DNA from: Slackia sp.
GTDB taxonomy: Bacteria > Actinomycetota > Coriobacteriia > Anaerosomatales > Anaerosomataceae
Assembly (NCBI GenBank): GCA_020725885.1
Contig: DYEA01000009.1
Coordinates: 1-64,000 of the forward strand
DNA length: 64,000 nt
Reading direction: 5' to 3'
Shown: one piece after another, positions 9,671 to 19,279 of the stretch
Layout of the letters: the number at the start of each line of letters is the position of its first letter
Numbering within the stretch: position 1 is the stretch's first letter
The notes under the pieces: generated by a model
The model's input: only the letters and a program-made list of their open reading frames with translations
What the model was told of the DNA's origin: nothing
Databases searched by the model: none
Made by a program: the position numbers and the translations under genes

Positions 9671-10624
9671 TCAGGTCCGGCGCACCCGCACCATGCCAGA
9701 GAGCGTGAACACCTCGACGCCTCGCTCCTCGATCTCGTCCAAGACGAGGTTCATGCCCAGCGCGTCCGATGAGACGTGGCCGGCGACGACGAGCGCGAGC
9801 TTGAGATCCTCGGCACGCTTGCGGTGCTCCTCCGAGTAGTGCATGCCGACCAGCGTGCCCACGCCGGCCTGCGCCAGCCGGTCGAGGGCATCCACGGGGC
9901 CTTCCGTGCCGCCGGTCATGTCCACCACGACCTTGCCGCACCGCTGCGATCCGCTTCCCTGGACGATCGTCGGGCCGTAGCCCTTCTTCGCGGCGTCCGC
10001 GTACTCCGGCACCGACCGCAGCGCCTTGACGACGTCGTCGAGCGTGCGAGGGGCCGCCTCGTCGAGGTGCCGCTGCACGAAGCGGTTCACGGCGTTGTCT
10101 GCCGGAGTATGGCAGGACATGAACGCAAGGCCGAGGGCAACGGCCGCATCCACCGCCCGGTAGTGGTTGACGGGCAGGATGCGGCGGCGGACCTCTTCGG
10201 CGCGGGGCGCGATGAGCGCGTCCGCTGCGCCGACGGGGACGCCTGCGCTCGCCCAGAGGTCGGCCTGCATCTGCATGACCCGATGCAAGTTTGCGTAACC
10301 CGGCCCCTCGGGATGGTGTGCGAAGACCAGGTCGATGGGAGCGCCCCGCTCTCGCAGACGGTCTGCGACGAGGACCTCCCCGACCTCCATGTCGATGCCG
10401 GCCACGAGGCCCCGGATCTCGGCGCCAGGGTCGCCGGCGCAGATGCGCGTGTCGTCGTACGGGTTGGTGAGCCGCTCGACGTCGAAGAACGCCCGCTCGG
10501 CCTCGTCCAGCTTCTCGTACTCCTTCTTGGCGTCCTCGAGCACCCTCGCGACGCCTTCCTCTCCCCGCTCGTCGTTGCGGACGCCGATCTCGACGCACGT
10601 GCGGTAGATGTCTTCGAGCTTCAT
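9671..10624 (-). CDS. NIF3-family (NGG1p-interacting factor 3-like) protein
   Basis: A 317-aa protein resembling the NIF3-like group, whose members are hexameric proteins with a dinuclear metal site. Visible metal-ligand-like segments are FAHHPEGPG (around residue 118), a His in MSCHTPADN, and HYSEEH with AGHVSSDALGMN near the C-terminus. The biochemical function of this family is unsettled. The ATG at 10624 overlaps the stop of the upstream mpg gene (ATGA), so translation is probably coupled. It is the last gene of the long arg-polX-mpg run. Family recognition is from motif memory and is moderately sure. Confidence 0.75.
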   Translation of the reverse strand: MKLEDIYRTCVEIGVRNDERGEEGVARVLEDAKKEYEKLDEAERAFFDVERLTNPYDDTRICAGDPGAEIRGLVAGIDMEVGEVLVADRLRERGAPIDLVFAHHPEGPGYANLHRVMQMQADLWASAGVPVGAADALIAPRAEEVRRRILPVNHYRAVDAAVALGLAFMSCHTPADNAVNRFVQRHLDEAAPRTLDDVVKALRSVPEYADAAKKGYGPTIVQGSGSQRCGKVVVDMTGGTEGPVDALDRLAQAGVGTLVGMHYSEEHRKRAEDLKLALVVAGHVSSDALGMNLVLDEIEERGVEVFTLSGMVRVRRT

Positions 10625-11277
10625 GCCTTCGCCTCTCTTCTCGTGGCGCGTCCCGGACGCCGTCGCCCCGGACGCGCCTTCGATACGAACGGGTTTCCCT
10701 CGAGGAAGAACCTGAGCTCGGCGTCGTGGCCTTCGGAAAGGCCGATGCGGCCGCTCGTACGGACGGGCTCCGGCGGCGGCGGCGCGTCGTAGCAGCACAA
10801 CGGCCCAGCCGGAGACAGGCGCGCGCCGTTGTGCTCGAGCGTCACGCCAAGCGCCGACGCGACCTTGCCGGGCCCGTTCGTGAGCTCCGGGCCCTCCTTG
10901 CCGTCGCGCCGCAACCGCATGGCCTCGATACCGAAGACCGGCTCGATCGCGCGGACGAGGACCGCCCCTGCCACGCCGTCGGGCTCCGTCACCAGGTTGA
11001 GCATGTGGTGGTTGCCGTACGTGAAATACACGTACGCGCAGCCAGGAGGGCCATACATGACGGCGTTGCGCTTGGTGATGCCCTTCGTCGCTGCATGGGA
11101 TCCGGGATCGTCGCGCCCGAGGTATGCCTCGGCCTCCACGATCCTGCCGCCGGCGACGACGCCGCCGATGCGGCTGACCAAGACCTTGCCGAGCAGGTCA
11201 CGGGCGACCTCGGCCGTGGGGCGCTCGAAGAACTCATGGCCGAGCGGGCGGGCCGTATGCAGGTCGAAGACGCTCAT
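10621..11277 (-). CDS. mpg: DNA-3-methyladenine glycosylase (AAG/Mpg family)
   Basis: Base-excision repair enzyme that removes alkylated purines such as 3-methyladenine. The 218-aa length fits the family. Characteristic segments are FFERPTAEVARDLLGK at the N-terminus, the catalytic Glu region IVEAEAY, the DNA-intercalating/active-site stretch MYGPPGCAYVYFTYG and NGPGK. The C-terminus ends in a basic Arg-rich tail. It overlaps the downstream NIF3 gene by 4 bp and follows polX by 34 bp, so it sits in a repair-flavoured tail of the arginine operon. Confidence 0.94.
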   Translation of the reverse strand: MSVFDLHTARPLGHEFFERPTAEVARDLLGKVLVSRIGGVVAGGRIVEAEAYLGRDDPGSHAATKGITKRNAVMYGPPGCAYVYFTYGNHHMLNLVTEPDGVAGAVLVRAIEPVFGIEAMRLRRDGKEGPELTNGPGKVASALGVTLEHNGARLSPAGPLCCYDAPPPPEPVRTSGRIGLSEGHDAELRFFLEGNPFVSKARPGRRRPGRATRREAKA

Positions 11278-11311
11278 GCTGGAGGATTATACGGGAGCGG
11301 ACGCGCTGCGC

Positions 11312-13054
11312 TCAGAATCGCGGAGGCCGGGAGCGCTTGAGCGCGCCCAGCATCTGGTCGAGGGACCGGGCGTTGAGCACGTGCTCCCGCGTGGCCCACC
11401 CGCGGCGGGCCTGCCACACGCCGTAGCGCATGAACGCCATCTGCGAGACCTCGTGCGCGTCGGTGTCGATCGAGATCAGCGCGCCGGCCTCGACCGCCAT
11501 CCGCACGATCGAATCGTCGATGTCGAGACGGTCTGGGTACGCGTCGAGCTCGAGCACGGTGCCGGTCTCTGCGGCCTTCGCGACGATCGCCTCGACGTCG
11601 AGAGCGATCGGTTCGCGGCGTCGAAGCACGCGACCCGTGAGATGGCCGATGACGTCGACGTACGGGTTCTCCATCGCCGAAAGCACCCGCGCAGTGGCCC
11701 GCTCCCGCGGCTGCCCCCAGCCGGTGTGGAGCGACGCGATGCACAGGTCGAACCGGGCGAGCACCTCTAGCGGGTAGTCGACCTCCCCATCCTCGCCGAT
11801 GTTGAGCTCGATTCCCTTGAGCAGCTGCGGTCCTCTGCCTTCTGCGTTCAGCCGGTCGATCTCGTCCCACTGGCGCTCCAGCGCGTCGAGGTCGAGCCCG
11901 CCGACCATGCGGAGCCCGAGCGCGTGGTCGGTGACCGCGACGTACTCGTACCCGAGCTCGGCGGCTCGCGCGCGGATCTGCTCAAGCGTCGAGCGCCCGT
12001 CAGTGGCTACGGAGTGCACGTGCAGGTCGCCGCGGATGTCGGAAAGCTCGACCAGGCGCGGCAGCATCCCCGCTTCAGCCGCCTCGATCTCGCCGGCGTC
12101 TTCACGGATCTCGGGCGGTGGAGTGGCCAGCCCGAGCGCGCCGTACACGTCCTGTTCGGTGGCGCACGCGAGCACCGCTCCGTCGGAGCGGCGCGCGAGC
12201 CCGTACTCGCTGACTTTGAGGCCCATGCGCTTGGCTCGCTCGCGGAGCGCGACGTTGTGCGCCGCAGAGCCCGTGAAGTGCTGCAGCGCCGCTCCCCAGC
12301 AGCGCGGTTCGACCACGCGCAGGTCGACCTCGATCCCGCTCGAGGTGAGCAGACGATGGAACGCCTCCCCGCTGGCGATCACGTCGCTCACGACGGGGAG
12401 ACCAGGCAGCGCGCGCGCCAGAGCAGCCGGCTCCTCGCTCGCCACGAGCAGGTCGACGTCGCCGACCGTCTCCTTGCGTCGCCGGATGCTGCCAGCTGGC
12501 TCGACGTGGACGACGCCAGGGACCGCCGCGATCTCTGCCGCCACCTTCTCGGCGAGCGGGAGCGCGTCCGATAGCAGCATGCGCTCGCCGAGGCGCCGGT
12601 AGCGCTCGATCCCTTCGAGCAGCGCGCGCACGGTCGCCTCGCCGAAGCCTGGCAGCGACCGCACCGTGCCGTCGGCGATGGCCCGCTCCAGGTCGTCGAC
12701 GGTGCTCACGCCCGCCGCGTCGTAGAGCGTGCGGGCGGTCTTCGGACCGACGCCGGGAATCTGCATGAGCGTCACGAGGGACGGCGGCAGCACGGCCGCG
12801 ACCTCGTCAAGCTCGGGGAACGAGCCGGTGGCGAGGATCGATTCGATGGCCGCCGCCAGCTTCGCGCCCACGCCGGGTATCTGCGTGAGGCGACCCTCGG
12901 CGGCCGTCTTCGACACGTCTTCAGGCCACGACCGCACGTTGCGGGCGGCCGTGCGATACGCCAGGAACCGGTACTTGTCCGCGCCGGAGATCTCGAGCAG
13001 GTCGGCTGCTTGCTCGAGCAGCCGAGCCACCGCCGCGTTGTCGAGCTCGGGCAC
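11312..13054 (-). CDS. polX: DNA polymerase X family protein with PHP domain
   Basis: Family X DNA polymerase of about 580 aa, probably acting in short-gap DNA repair. Order of parts: N-terminal 8-kDa-like helix-hairpin-helix region with two IPGVG motifs (about residues 59 and 98), a polymerase palm with GSIRRRKETVGDVDLL (nucleotidyltransferase GS and DxD metal ligands, near residue 190), then a C-terminal PHP metal-dependent phosphoesterase/exonuclease domain starting at GDLHVHS (about 345) with further His/Asp ligands (VTDHA, SIDTDAH). Bacterial PolX enzymes with PHP often have 3'-5' exonuclease activity. The start codon is GTG, 11 bp after argH. Confidence 0.93.
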   Translation of the reverse strand: MPELDNAAVARLLEQAADLLEISGADKYRFLAYRTAARNVRSWPEDVSKTAAEGRLTQIPGVGAKLAAAIESILATGSFPELDEVAAVLPPSLVTLMQIPGVGPKTARTLYDAAGVSTVDDLERAIADGTVRSLPGFGEATVRALLEGIERYRRLGERMLLSDALPLAEKVAAEIAAVPGVVHVEPAGSIRRRKETVGDVDLLVASEEPAALARALPGLPVVSDVIASGEAFHRLLTSSGIEVDLRVVEPRCWGAALQHFTGSAAHNVALRERAKRMGLKVSEYGLARRSDGAVLACATEQDVYGALGLATPPPEIREDAGEIEAAEAGMLPRLVELSDIRGDLHVHSVATDGRSTLEQIRARAAELGYEYVAVTDHALGLRMVGGLDLDALERQWDEIDRLNAEGRGPQLLKGIELNIGEDGEVDYPLEVLARFDLCIASLHTGWGQPRERATARVLSAMENPYVDVIGHLTGRVLRRREPIALDVEAIVAKAAETGTVLELDAYPDRLDIDDSIVRMAVEAGALISIDTDAHEVSQMAFMRYGVWQARRGWATREHVLNARSLDQMLGALKRSRPPRF

Positions 13055-13065
13055 GGCAGAGCTCC

Positions 13066-14499
13066 TTACGCCGCAGGATGCTCGGCGAGCCAGCGTTCGT
13101 CCGCGGCGAGCGCCGCCCCCGCCTCAGCGATCTGCTCGCGCACCCGCTCCGGCGCCGTGCCGCCCTCGCTCCTGCGCCGCGCGACCACCAGTGCGATGTC
13201 CACGGCATCGACCGCCTCGGGGCCCAGGTGCGGCGAGACGGCCGCGAAGTCCTCAGGGCCGAGGTCCTGCAGCCTCCTGCCAGAGCGCTCGCATTCCAGC
13301 ACGAGCCGTCCGACGATCTCGTGCGCCTCGCGGAAGGGAACACCCTTCGAGGCGAGAAGGTCCGCGAGGTCTGTGGCGGCCATGAAGCCGCCCTGCGCAG
13401 CCGCCGCCATGCGCTCCTCGTTCACCCGCATCGTCGAGAGCATCCCGTGGACCGCGACGAGCGAGTCGGCGTACGTGTCGAGCGCGTCGAACAGCGGCTC
13501 TTTGTCCTCTTGCATGTCTTTGTTGTACGCGAGCGGCAAGCCTTTCAGGGTCACGAGCAGCGAGACGAGGTCGCCGATCGCGCGGCCGGCCTTTCCACGC
13601 ACGAGCTCAGCGAAGTCGGGGTTCTTCTTCTGCGGCATGATGCTGGAGCCGGTGGACCATGCGTCATCGAGCGTCACGAAACCGAACTCCTCGGTCGACC
13701 AGAGCACGAGCTCCTCGCACAGGCGCGAGAGGTGCACCATCCCGACCGCGCACGCGTAGATCGCGTCCAGCGCGAAGTCGCGGTCGGACACGGCGTCCAT
13801 GGAGTTCGGGACGACGCTTGCGAAGCCGAGCTCGGCGGCGGCGGCACGGCGGTCGATCGGGAACGTCGTCCCGGCCAGCGCCGCCGACCCAAGCGGGCAC
13901 GCATCGGCGGCCGCGTGCGCGGCCTGCAGCCGGCGCACGTCGCGCGTGAGCATCCAGAAGTACGCGAGCAGGTGATGCGAGAACAGCACCGGCTGCGCCT
14001 TCTGCAGGTGGGTGTATCCGGGCATCACCACGCCCAGGTGTGACTCAGCAAGCTCAAGGATCGTGGCCCGCAGCCGGTTGGCCAGCGTCACGAGTTCGCG
14101 CGTCCGGCGCTTCGCGTACAGCCGTGTGTCCGTGGCCACCTGGTCGTTGCGTGAGCGGGCGGTGTGGAGGCGCTTGCCCGCGTCTCCGATCCTGCGAACG
14201 AGCTCGCCCTCGATGGCCATGTGCACGTCCTCATCGGCGACGTCGAACTCGAGCCGCCCTGCCTCGATGTCGTCGCGGATCGCTTCGAGACCGCCGACGA
14301 TCGCCTCGACGTCCTCGGACGAGAGCACGCCCTGCGCGCCGAGCATGCGCGCGTGCGCAATCGACCCGGCGACGTCCTCGGCGTACAGCCGCTTGTCCAT
14401 CGGAAGCGACGCGCCGAACCGCTGCTGGAAGCGCTCAGGCGTCCGCTCGAAGCGGCCCGACCACGGCGTGCGCTCCCGGGTATCGCCGGCGTCCGCCAC
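13066..14499 (-). CDS. argH: argininosuccinate lyase
   Basis: Last step of arginine synthesis: splits argininosuccinate into arginine and fumarate. The 477-aa protein has the fumarase/aspartase-superfamily signature GSSIMPQKKNPD, the HTARSRNDQ substrate-binding segment and the catalytic-region motif PGYTHLQKAQP. It starts at GTG, 3 bp after the argG stop. It is the eighth gene of argCJBDFRGH and is followed by polX. Confidence 0.97.
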   Translation of the reverse strand: MADAGDTRERTPWSGRFERTPERFQQRFGASLPMDKRLYAEDVAGSIAHARMLGAQGVLSSEDVEAIVGGLEAIRDDIEAGRLEFDVADEDVHMAIEGELVRRIGDAGKRLHTARSRNDQVATDTRLYAKRRTRELVTLANRLRATILELAESHLGVVMPGYTHLQKAQPVLFSHHLLAYFWMLTRDVRRLQAAHAAADACPLGSAALAGTTFPIDRRAAAAELGFASVVPNSMDAVSDRDFALDAIYACAVGMVHLSRLCEELVLWSTEEFGFVTLDDAWSTGSSIMPQKKNPDFAELVRGKAGRAIGDLVSLLVTLKGLPLAYNKDMQEDKEPLFDALDTYADSLVAVHGMLSTMRVNEERMAAAAQGGFMAATDLADLLASKGVPFREAHEIVGRLVLECERSGRRLQDLGPEDFAAVSPHLGPEAVDAVDIALVVARRRSEGGTAPERVREQIAEAGAALAADERWLAEHPAA

Positions 14500-14502
14500 G
14501 CG

Positions 14503-15729
14503 CTACACCTCCCCTTCCTTGCCGACCTTCCGGCGCTGGCGCGCCCAAACCTTCGTGGGAAGCCCCCACAGCTGGACGAAGCCGGCTGCGGCCGCGTGGT
14601 CAAAGGTGTCGGCGGCGTCGTACGTCGCCAGGCTGTAGTCGTACAGCGAGTACGGCGAGCGCCGGCCGACCGTGACGCACGAACCTTTGTAGAACCGCAC
14701 GCGGACGTCGCCCGTCACCAACTGCTGCGTGGTGTCGATGAAGCCGTCGAGCGCCTCCTTGAGCGGCGAGTACCACATGCCGTTGTAGACCAACTCCGCC
14801 CACTTCTGCTCGACGCCGAGCTTGTAGTGCAAGACCTCGCGCTCCAGGCACAGGTCCTCGAGCGCCTTGTGCGCCGTGATGAGCGTGAGCGCGCCCGGCA
14901 CCTCGTAGATCTCGCGGCTCTTCACGCCCACGAGGCGGTTCTCGATCATGTCGATGCGGCCGAACCCGTGGCGTCCGGCGATCTCGTTCATGCGGATGAT
15001 GATGTCGTGGAAGCTCATCGGCGCGCCGTCGAGCGCGACGGGCAGCCCCTGCTCGAAGGAGATCTCGACGTACTCTGGCTCGTCGCACGCCCCGCCGCGG
15101 GAATCGGCCGTCAACGTGTAGATGTCGGCCGGCGGCTCGACCCACGGGTCTTCGAGCACGCCGCACTCGATCGCCCGGCCCCACAGGTTGTCATCGATCG
15201 AGTACGGGCTCGCCTTCGTGGTCGGCACCGGGATCCCGTGCGCCTCGGCGTACTCCATCTCCTGCTCGCGCGTCTTGAGCTCCCACTCGCGCACGGGCGC
15301 GATGACCTCGATGTCGGGGTCGAGCGCGGCGATGCCGACCTCGAATCGCACCTGGTCGTTGCCCTTGCCCGTGCAGCCGTGGGCGATGTAGCGCGCGCCG
15401 TGCCGGTGGGCCTCCTCGACGAGGTGCTTGACGATGATCGGCCGCGAGAGGGCTGACACGAGCGGATACTTGTTCTCGTACAGCGCATTCGCGCGCAGCG
15501 CCTTTGCGAGGAAGTCCTCGACGAACTCCTCGCGCACGTCTTTGACGATGGACTCGACGGCGCCGATCGAAAGCGCCTTGGCGCGGACCATCTCGAGGTC
15601 CTGGCGCTCCTGCCCGACGTCTACCGCGAGTGCGATGACGTCTACGCCCTTGTTCTCGATCAGCCACCGGATGGCCACCGAGGTGTCGAGGCCGCCGGAG
15701 TATGCGAGCACGCACTTAGGTCTGGACAC
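14503..15729 (-). CDS. argG: argininosuccinate synthase
   Basis: Joins citrulline and aspartate with ATP to make argininosuccinate. The 408-aa product opens with the PP-loop ATP site VLAYSGGLDTSV and contains GCTGKGNDQVRFE. It has the family's full length. The start is GTG, 59 bp after argR, the largest gap within the arginine operon, so an extra promoter there is possible though I see no clear boxes. Confidence 0.97.
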   Translation of the reverse strand: MSRPKCVLAYSGGLDTSVAIRWLIENKGVDVIALAVDVGQERQDLEMVRAKALSIGAVESIVKDVREEFVEDFLAKALRANALYENKYPLVSALSRPIIVKHLVEEAHRHGARYIAHGCTGKGNDQVRFEVGIAALDPDIEVIAPVREWELKTREQEMEYAEAHGIPVPTTKASPYSIDDNLWGRAIECGVLEDPWVEPPADIYTLTADSRGGACDEPEYVEISFEQGLPVALDGAPMSFHDIIIRMNEIAGRHGFGRIDMIENRLVGVKSREIYEVPGALTLITAHKALEDLCLEREVLHYKLGVEQKWAELVYNGMWYSPLKEALDGFIDTTQQLVTGDVRVRFYKGSCVTVGRRSPYSLYDYSLATYDAADTFDHAAAAGFVQLWGLPTKVWARQRRKVGKEGEV

Positions 15730-15788
15730 AGAAGACCGCCTTCCTCGTTCGTCATGCGGCTCGACACGCCGAGCCGCTCCGATCTCCG

Positions 15789-16220
15789 CTACCGCCTGCC
15801 GCGATACCGCTCGATGCCCTCCACCACCGTCTGGGCGTCAGCGTCGCTCCGCGCGATGATCAAGATCGTGTCGTCGCCCGCGATCGAGCCGAGCACCTCG
15901 TCCAACTCCGCGCCGTCGATGGCCGCTGCCACGCCCTGGCCAGCGCCCGCCGTCGTCTTCACGAGCACCAGCTGGCCCGAGCGCACGACCGAGGTCACCA
16001 ACTCGGAGACCATCCGCTGCAGATGCAGGTCCTCAGCCAGCACGTAGAAGCCGTCGGGCAGCTTGCGAAGCCCCATGTCGGCGATGTCGCGCGACACGGT
16101 GGCCTGCGTGCAGTCGAAGCCGTGCTGGCTCAACCGCTCGACAAGCTCGCGCTGCGTCTTGATGTGCTCACGCCGGACGATCTTCCTGATCGCCTCTTGC
16201 CGCTGCTTCCGTTTCCGCAC
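15789..16220 (-). CDS. argR: arginine repressor ArgR
   Basis: Transcriptional regulator that senses arginine; ArgR proteins bind paired ARG boxes as hexamers. The product is 143 aa from the GTG at 16220 (the frame is open further upstream). The N-terminus is a winged helix with TQATVSRDI, the typical recognition-helix segment. The C-terminal oligomerisation/arginine-binding half has TTAGAGQ and AGDDTILI, matching the family. A GGAGGG lies 12 nt before the GTG, a rather long spacing. It lies inside the operon it presumably controls, between argF and argG. Confidence 0.94.
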   Translation of the reverse strand: MRKRKQRQEAIRKIVRREHIKTQRELVERLSQHGFDCTQATVSRDIADMGLRKLPDGFYVLAEDLHLQRMVSELVTSVVRSGQLVLVKTTAGAGQGVAAAIDGAELDEVLGSIAGDDTILIIARSDADAQTVVEGIERYRGRR

Positions 16221-16242
16221 GTGGATCGACCACCCTCCGTCT

Positions 16243-17175
16243 TCAGAGCACGAGCGAGAGCCACGCCCGCTGTGCGTGCAACCTGTTCTCGGCCTCGTCA
16301 AACACGACCGACTGCGCGCTGTCGATGACCTCGTCGACGACCTCCTCGCCCCGGTGCGCGGGCAAGCAATGCATGAAGATCGCGTCCGGCTTGGCGCGCG
16401 CCATGAGCTCCGGCGTCACCGTGTAGCCCGCGAAGGCCGCCACCCGCGCGTCGTGCTCGGCTTCCTGGCCCATCGAGGCCCAGGTGTCCGTCACGACGAC
16501 GTCGGCGCCCTCGACGGCGGCCTCGGGCGAACGCACCACGCTCACGGCCGCGCCCGTGCCGTACCGCTCGGCGAGCCCGACGGCGTCGTCGACGAACCTC
16601 TGCTTCGGCTCGAACCCTTCCGGTGAGGCCACCACGACGTCCATGCCCGCCAGCGCGCCGCCAAGCATGAGCGTGTTGGCCATGTTGTTGCCGTCGCCCA
16701 CGTACGCGAGACGAAGGCCGCTGAGCGCGCCCTTGTGCTCGACGATCGTGAGGAGATCGGCGAGAACCTGGCACGGGTGGTAGTCGTCGGTGAGCGCATT
16801 GACGACCGGAACCGACGCGTGCCTCGCGACCTCCTCCACGTCCGCCTGCGCGAACGTGCGGATGACGATGGCGTCCACGTAGCGCTCGAGCACCTTCACG
16901 GTGTCGTGGATGGTCTCGTTGCGGGAGAACGCGTCGCCCGGGCCCAGCACCACCGGATGGATGCCGAGATCGACGCACGCGAGCTCGAACGAGACCCTGG
17001 TGCGCATCGACGGCTTCATGAAGATGAGGGCCGCCGAGCGCCCGGTCGGCTGCGGCGGGTGTTTTGCCGTCGCCCGCATGCGCTTCTGCGCGGCCGCACG
17101 CTCGAGCACGGCGTGCAGTTCCTCGGGCGTCAGCTCGCCGAGGGTCAAGAGGTCTCTGCCTTTGAGGCTTTGCAT
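16243..17175 (-). CDS. argF: ornithine carbamoyltransferase
   Basis: Makes citrulline from ornithine and carbamoyl phosphate. The 310-aa protein has the carbamoyl-phosphate site FMKPSMRTRVSFE (an STRT-like variant, SMRT), HPCQVLADLLT and the HCLPAHRGEEV motif with the catalytic Cys. Its start overlaps the argD stop by one base (TGATG). It is followed 22 bp later by argR. Confidence 0.96.
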   Translation of the reverse strand: MQSLKGRDLLTLGELTPEELHAVLERAAAQKRMRATAKHPPQPTGRSAALIFMKPSMRTRVSFELACVDLGIHPVVLGPGDAFSRNETIHDTVKVLERYVDAIVIRTFAQADVEEVARHASVPVVNALTDDYHPCQVLADLLTIVEHKGALSGLRLAYVGDGNNMANTLMLGGALAGMDVVVASPEGFEPKQRFVDDAVGLAERYGTGAAVSVVRSPEAAVEGADVVVTDTWASMGQEAEHDARVAAFAGYTVTPELMARAKPDAIFMHCLPAHRGEEVVDEVIDSAQSVVFDEAENRLHAQRAWLSLVL

Positions 17176-18380
17176 CAGAACTCCCCCAGGATGTGCTCCA
17201 GAACGCCCATAAGTGTATCAATCTCAGATTCTGTGCATACCAGCGGCGGCAAGAAGCGGAGCACGTCGTCGCTCGTGGCGTTGAGCAGGATGCGGCGCTC
17301 GAGCGCCGCGTCTGCCACCTGGCGCGCAACAGGACGCGCGAGCGTGACGCCGACCATGAGACCGCGGCCCCGGACATCCGTGACGAGCCCGGTGCGCTCG
17401 CCGAGCGCACGCAGCGCGTCCGCAAGATATGCGCCCGCGCGCTCCGCATTCTCGCCCAGGTGCTCGCTTTCGAGCGCATCCAGCGTCGCGAGGGCTGCGG
17501 CACACACTACCGGGCCGCCCGCGAATGTCGAACCGTGGTCGCCCGGCTTGAGGATGTCCGCAACGTGGTCCCGCGCGAGCACGGCGCCGGCCGGCAGCCC
17601 ATTGGCGAGCGCCTTGGCGAGCGTCATCACGTCAGGCTCGACGCCGTACGCCCGGTGCGCGAAGACCGGCCCCGTGCGCCACAGGCCGCACTGCACCTCG
17701 TCGAAGATCAGCAGCGCCCCGCGCTCGTCGCAGAGCGCGCGGGCTGCACGCAGGTACTCAGGCGTGCACGGGTAGACCCCGCCTTCGCCCTGGACGGGCT
17801 CGAGCAGCACCGCGCACACATCCTCGCCGACGGCCTCCTCGAGCGCTGCGACGTCGTTGAGCGGCACGTGCGTGAATCCAGGCAGGAGCGGAGCGAACTT
17901 CTGCTGCTTGGCGCTCTGGCCGGTGGCCGAAAGCGCCCCATAGGTGCGCCCGTGGAACGAGCGCTCCGCCGCGACGATCCGGTAACACCCGTCGCCGCGG
18001 GCCTGCCTGCCCCACGCGCGAGCGAGCTTGATGGCGGCCTCGACGGCCTCGGTGCCCGAGTTGCAGAGAAACACGCGCGAGGGCTTGCCGAACAGCCGGC
18101 ACAGGCGCTCCTCCAGCTCGGCGCGGTGCTCGACGTGGTAGAGGTTGCTCACGTGCACGAGCCGTTCGACCTGCGTCCGGACGACACGCGCGACCGCTGG
18201 GTGCGCGTGTCCGAGGTTGACGACGCCGATTCCCGACACGAAGTCCAGGTATTCCGCACCGTCGTCGTCGTACAGCCGCATGCCAGAGCCGCGCACGAAC
18301 AGCACCGGCTTGCGCGCGTAGGTCGGCCACGCGTACTGCGCGTCGAGATCGAGAGCGTGCTGAAGCGCGTCGCTCATCAC
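17175..18380 (-). CDS. argD: acetylornithine aminotransferase
   Basis: PLP enzyme that converts N-acetylglutamate semialdehyde to N-acetylornithine. The 401-aa protein is a class III aminotransferase: GTEAVEAAIKLAR at the cofactor phosphate site, SFHGRTYGAL, the Asp in LLIFDEVQCG, and the Schiff-base Lys in TLAKALANGLP. Either the GTG at 18380 or the adjacent ATG at 18377 may start it; both overlap the argB stop. Confidence 0.95.
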   Translation of the reverse strand: MMSDALQHALDLDAQYAWPTYARKPVLFVRGSGMRLYDDDGAEYLDFVSGIGVVNLGHAHPAVARVVRTQVERLVHVSNLYHVEHRAELEERLCRLFGKPSRVFLCNSGTEAVEAAIKLARAWGRQARGDGCYRIVAAERSFHGRTYGALSATGQSAKQQKFAPLLPGFTHVPLNDVAALEEAVGEDVCAVLLEPVQGEGGVYPCTPEYLRAARALCDERGALLIFDEVQCGLWRTGPVFAHRAYGVEPDVMTLAKALANGLPAGAVLARDHVADILKPGDHGSTFAGGPVVCAAALATLDALESEHLGENAERAGAYLADALRALGERTGLVTDVRGRGLMVGVTLARPVARQVADAALERRILLNATSDDVLRFLPPLVCTESEIDTLMGVLEHILGEF

Positions 18381-19279
18381 ACGGCACCATCCTCAGCCGC
18401 GGTCACGCGCTCCCCGTTACGCGTGATCATCGTGCCGACGCCGGCGTCCGTGTAGACCTCGAGGAGCAGCGCGTGCGGGGTCGTCCCGTTCAGAATGTGG
18501 GCCCGCGAGACGCCTCCTTCCAGCGCGCGGACGCACGCCTGGACCTTCGGCAGCATCCCCTTCTCGACCTCGCCGCGCGCCACCATCGCGCGCGCCTGCT
18601 CGAGCGAAAGCGCGCTGATGAGCGAGCCCTTGTCGGCGAAGTCGGCGTACAGGCCGTCGACGTCGGTGAGGAAGATGATCTTCTCGGCGCCGAGCGCGGC
18701 CGCGATCTCGCCTGCCGCGGTGTCCGCGTTGATGTTGTACGACGCACCGTCCTCGCCCGCACCGACTGTGGCGATCACGGGGATGAAGCCGTCGGAAATG
18801 AGGTCGTCGACGACCGTCGTGTCCACGCCCGTAACCTCGCCCACCATGCCGAGCGCAGGGTCGAGCTGGCGCGCCCGGATGAGGTTGCCGTCGTCGCCCG
18901 AGATGCCGACAGCGTACCGTCCGTGGCTGTTGATGTCGCTCACGATGTCCTTGTTGTTCTTGCCGACGAGGACCATCTTGACGACTTCCATCGCCTCGGG
19001 CGGCGTGACGCGGAGCCCGTTGCGGAACTCGACCGGCATGCCGAGCCGCTCCATGTACGCGGTGATGTCGGGGCCGCCGCCGTGCACGATGACGGGATTC
19101 ACGCCCACCAGCTTCATCAGCACGATGTCGTCCGCGATGGACGCGCGCATGGCAGGGTCGGTCATCGCCGAGCCGCCGTACTTGATGACGACGGTGCGGC
19201 CCCAGGTCCGCTTGATCCACGGCAGCGCCTCCGTGAGCGTGAGCGCCTTGTCGAGCAGCGTCTGCATGTGCTCGTTCAT
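18377..19279 (-). CDS. argB: acetylglutamate kinase
   Basis: Phosphorylates N-acetylglutamate. A 300-aa amino-acid-kinase fold: VVIKYGGSAM at the ATP phosphate site, VIVHGGGPDI, the acetylglutamate site FRNGLRVT and the DVDGLY segment. The N-terminal helix before the first strand is like that of arginine-sensitive hexameric enzymes, so feedback inhibition by arginine is plausible but not shown. It overlaps argJ upstream (ATGA) and argD downstream. Confidence 0.96.
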   Translation of the reverse strand: MNEHMQTLLDKALTLTEALPWIKRTWGRTVVIKYGGSAMTDPAMRASIADDIVLMKLVGVNPVIVHGGGPDITAYMERLGMPVEFRNGLRVTPPEAMEVVKMVLVGKNNKDIVSDINSHGRYAVGISGDDGNLIRARQLDPALGMVGEVTGVDTTVVDDLISDGFIPVIATVGAGEDGASYNINADTAAGEIAAALGAEKIIFLTDVDGLYADFADKGSLISALSLEQARAMVARGEVEKGMLPKVQACVRALEGGVSRAHILNGTTPHALLLEVYTDAGVGTMITRNGERVTAAEDGAV

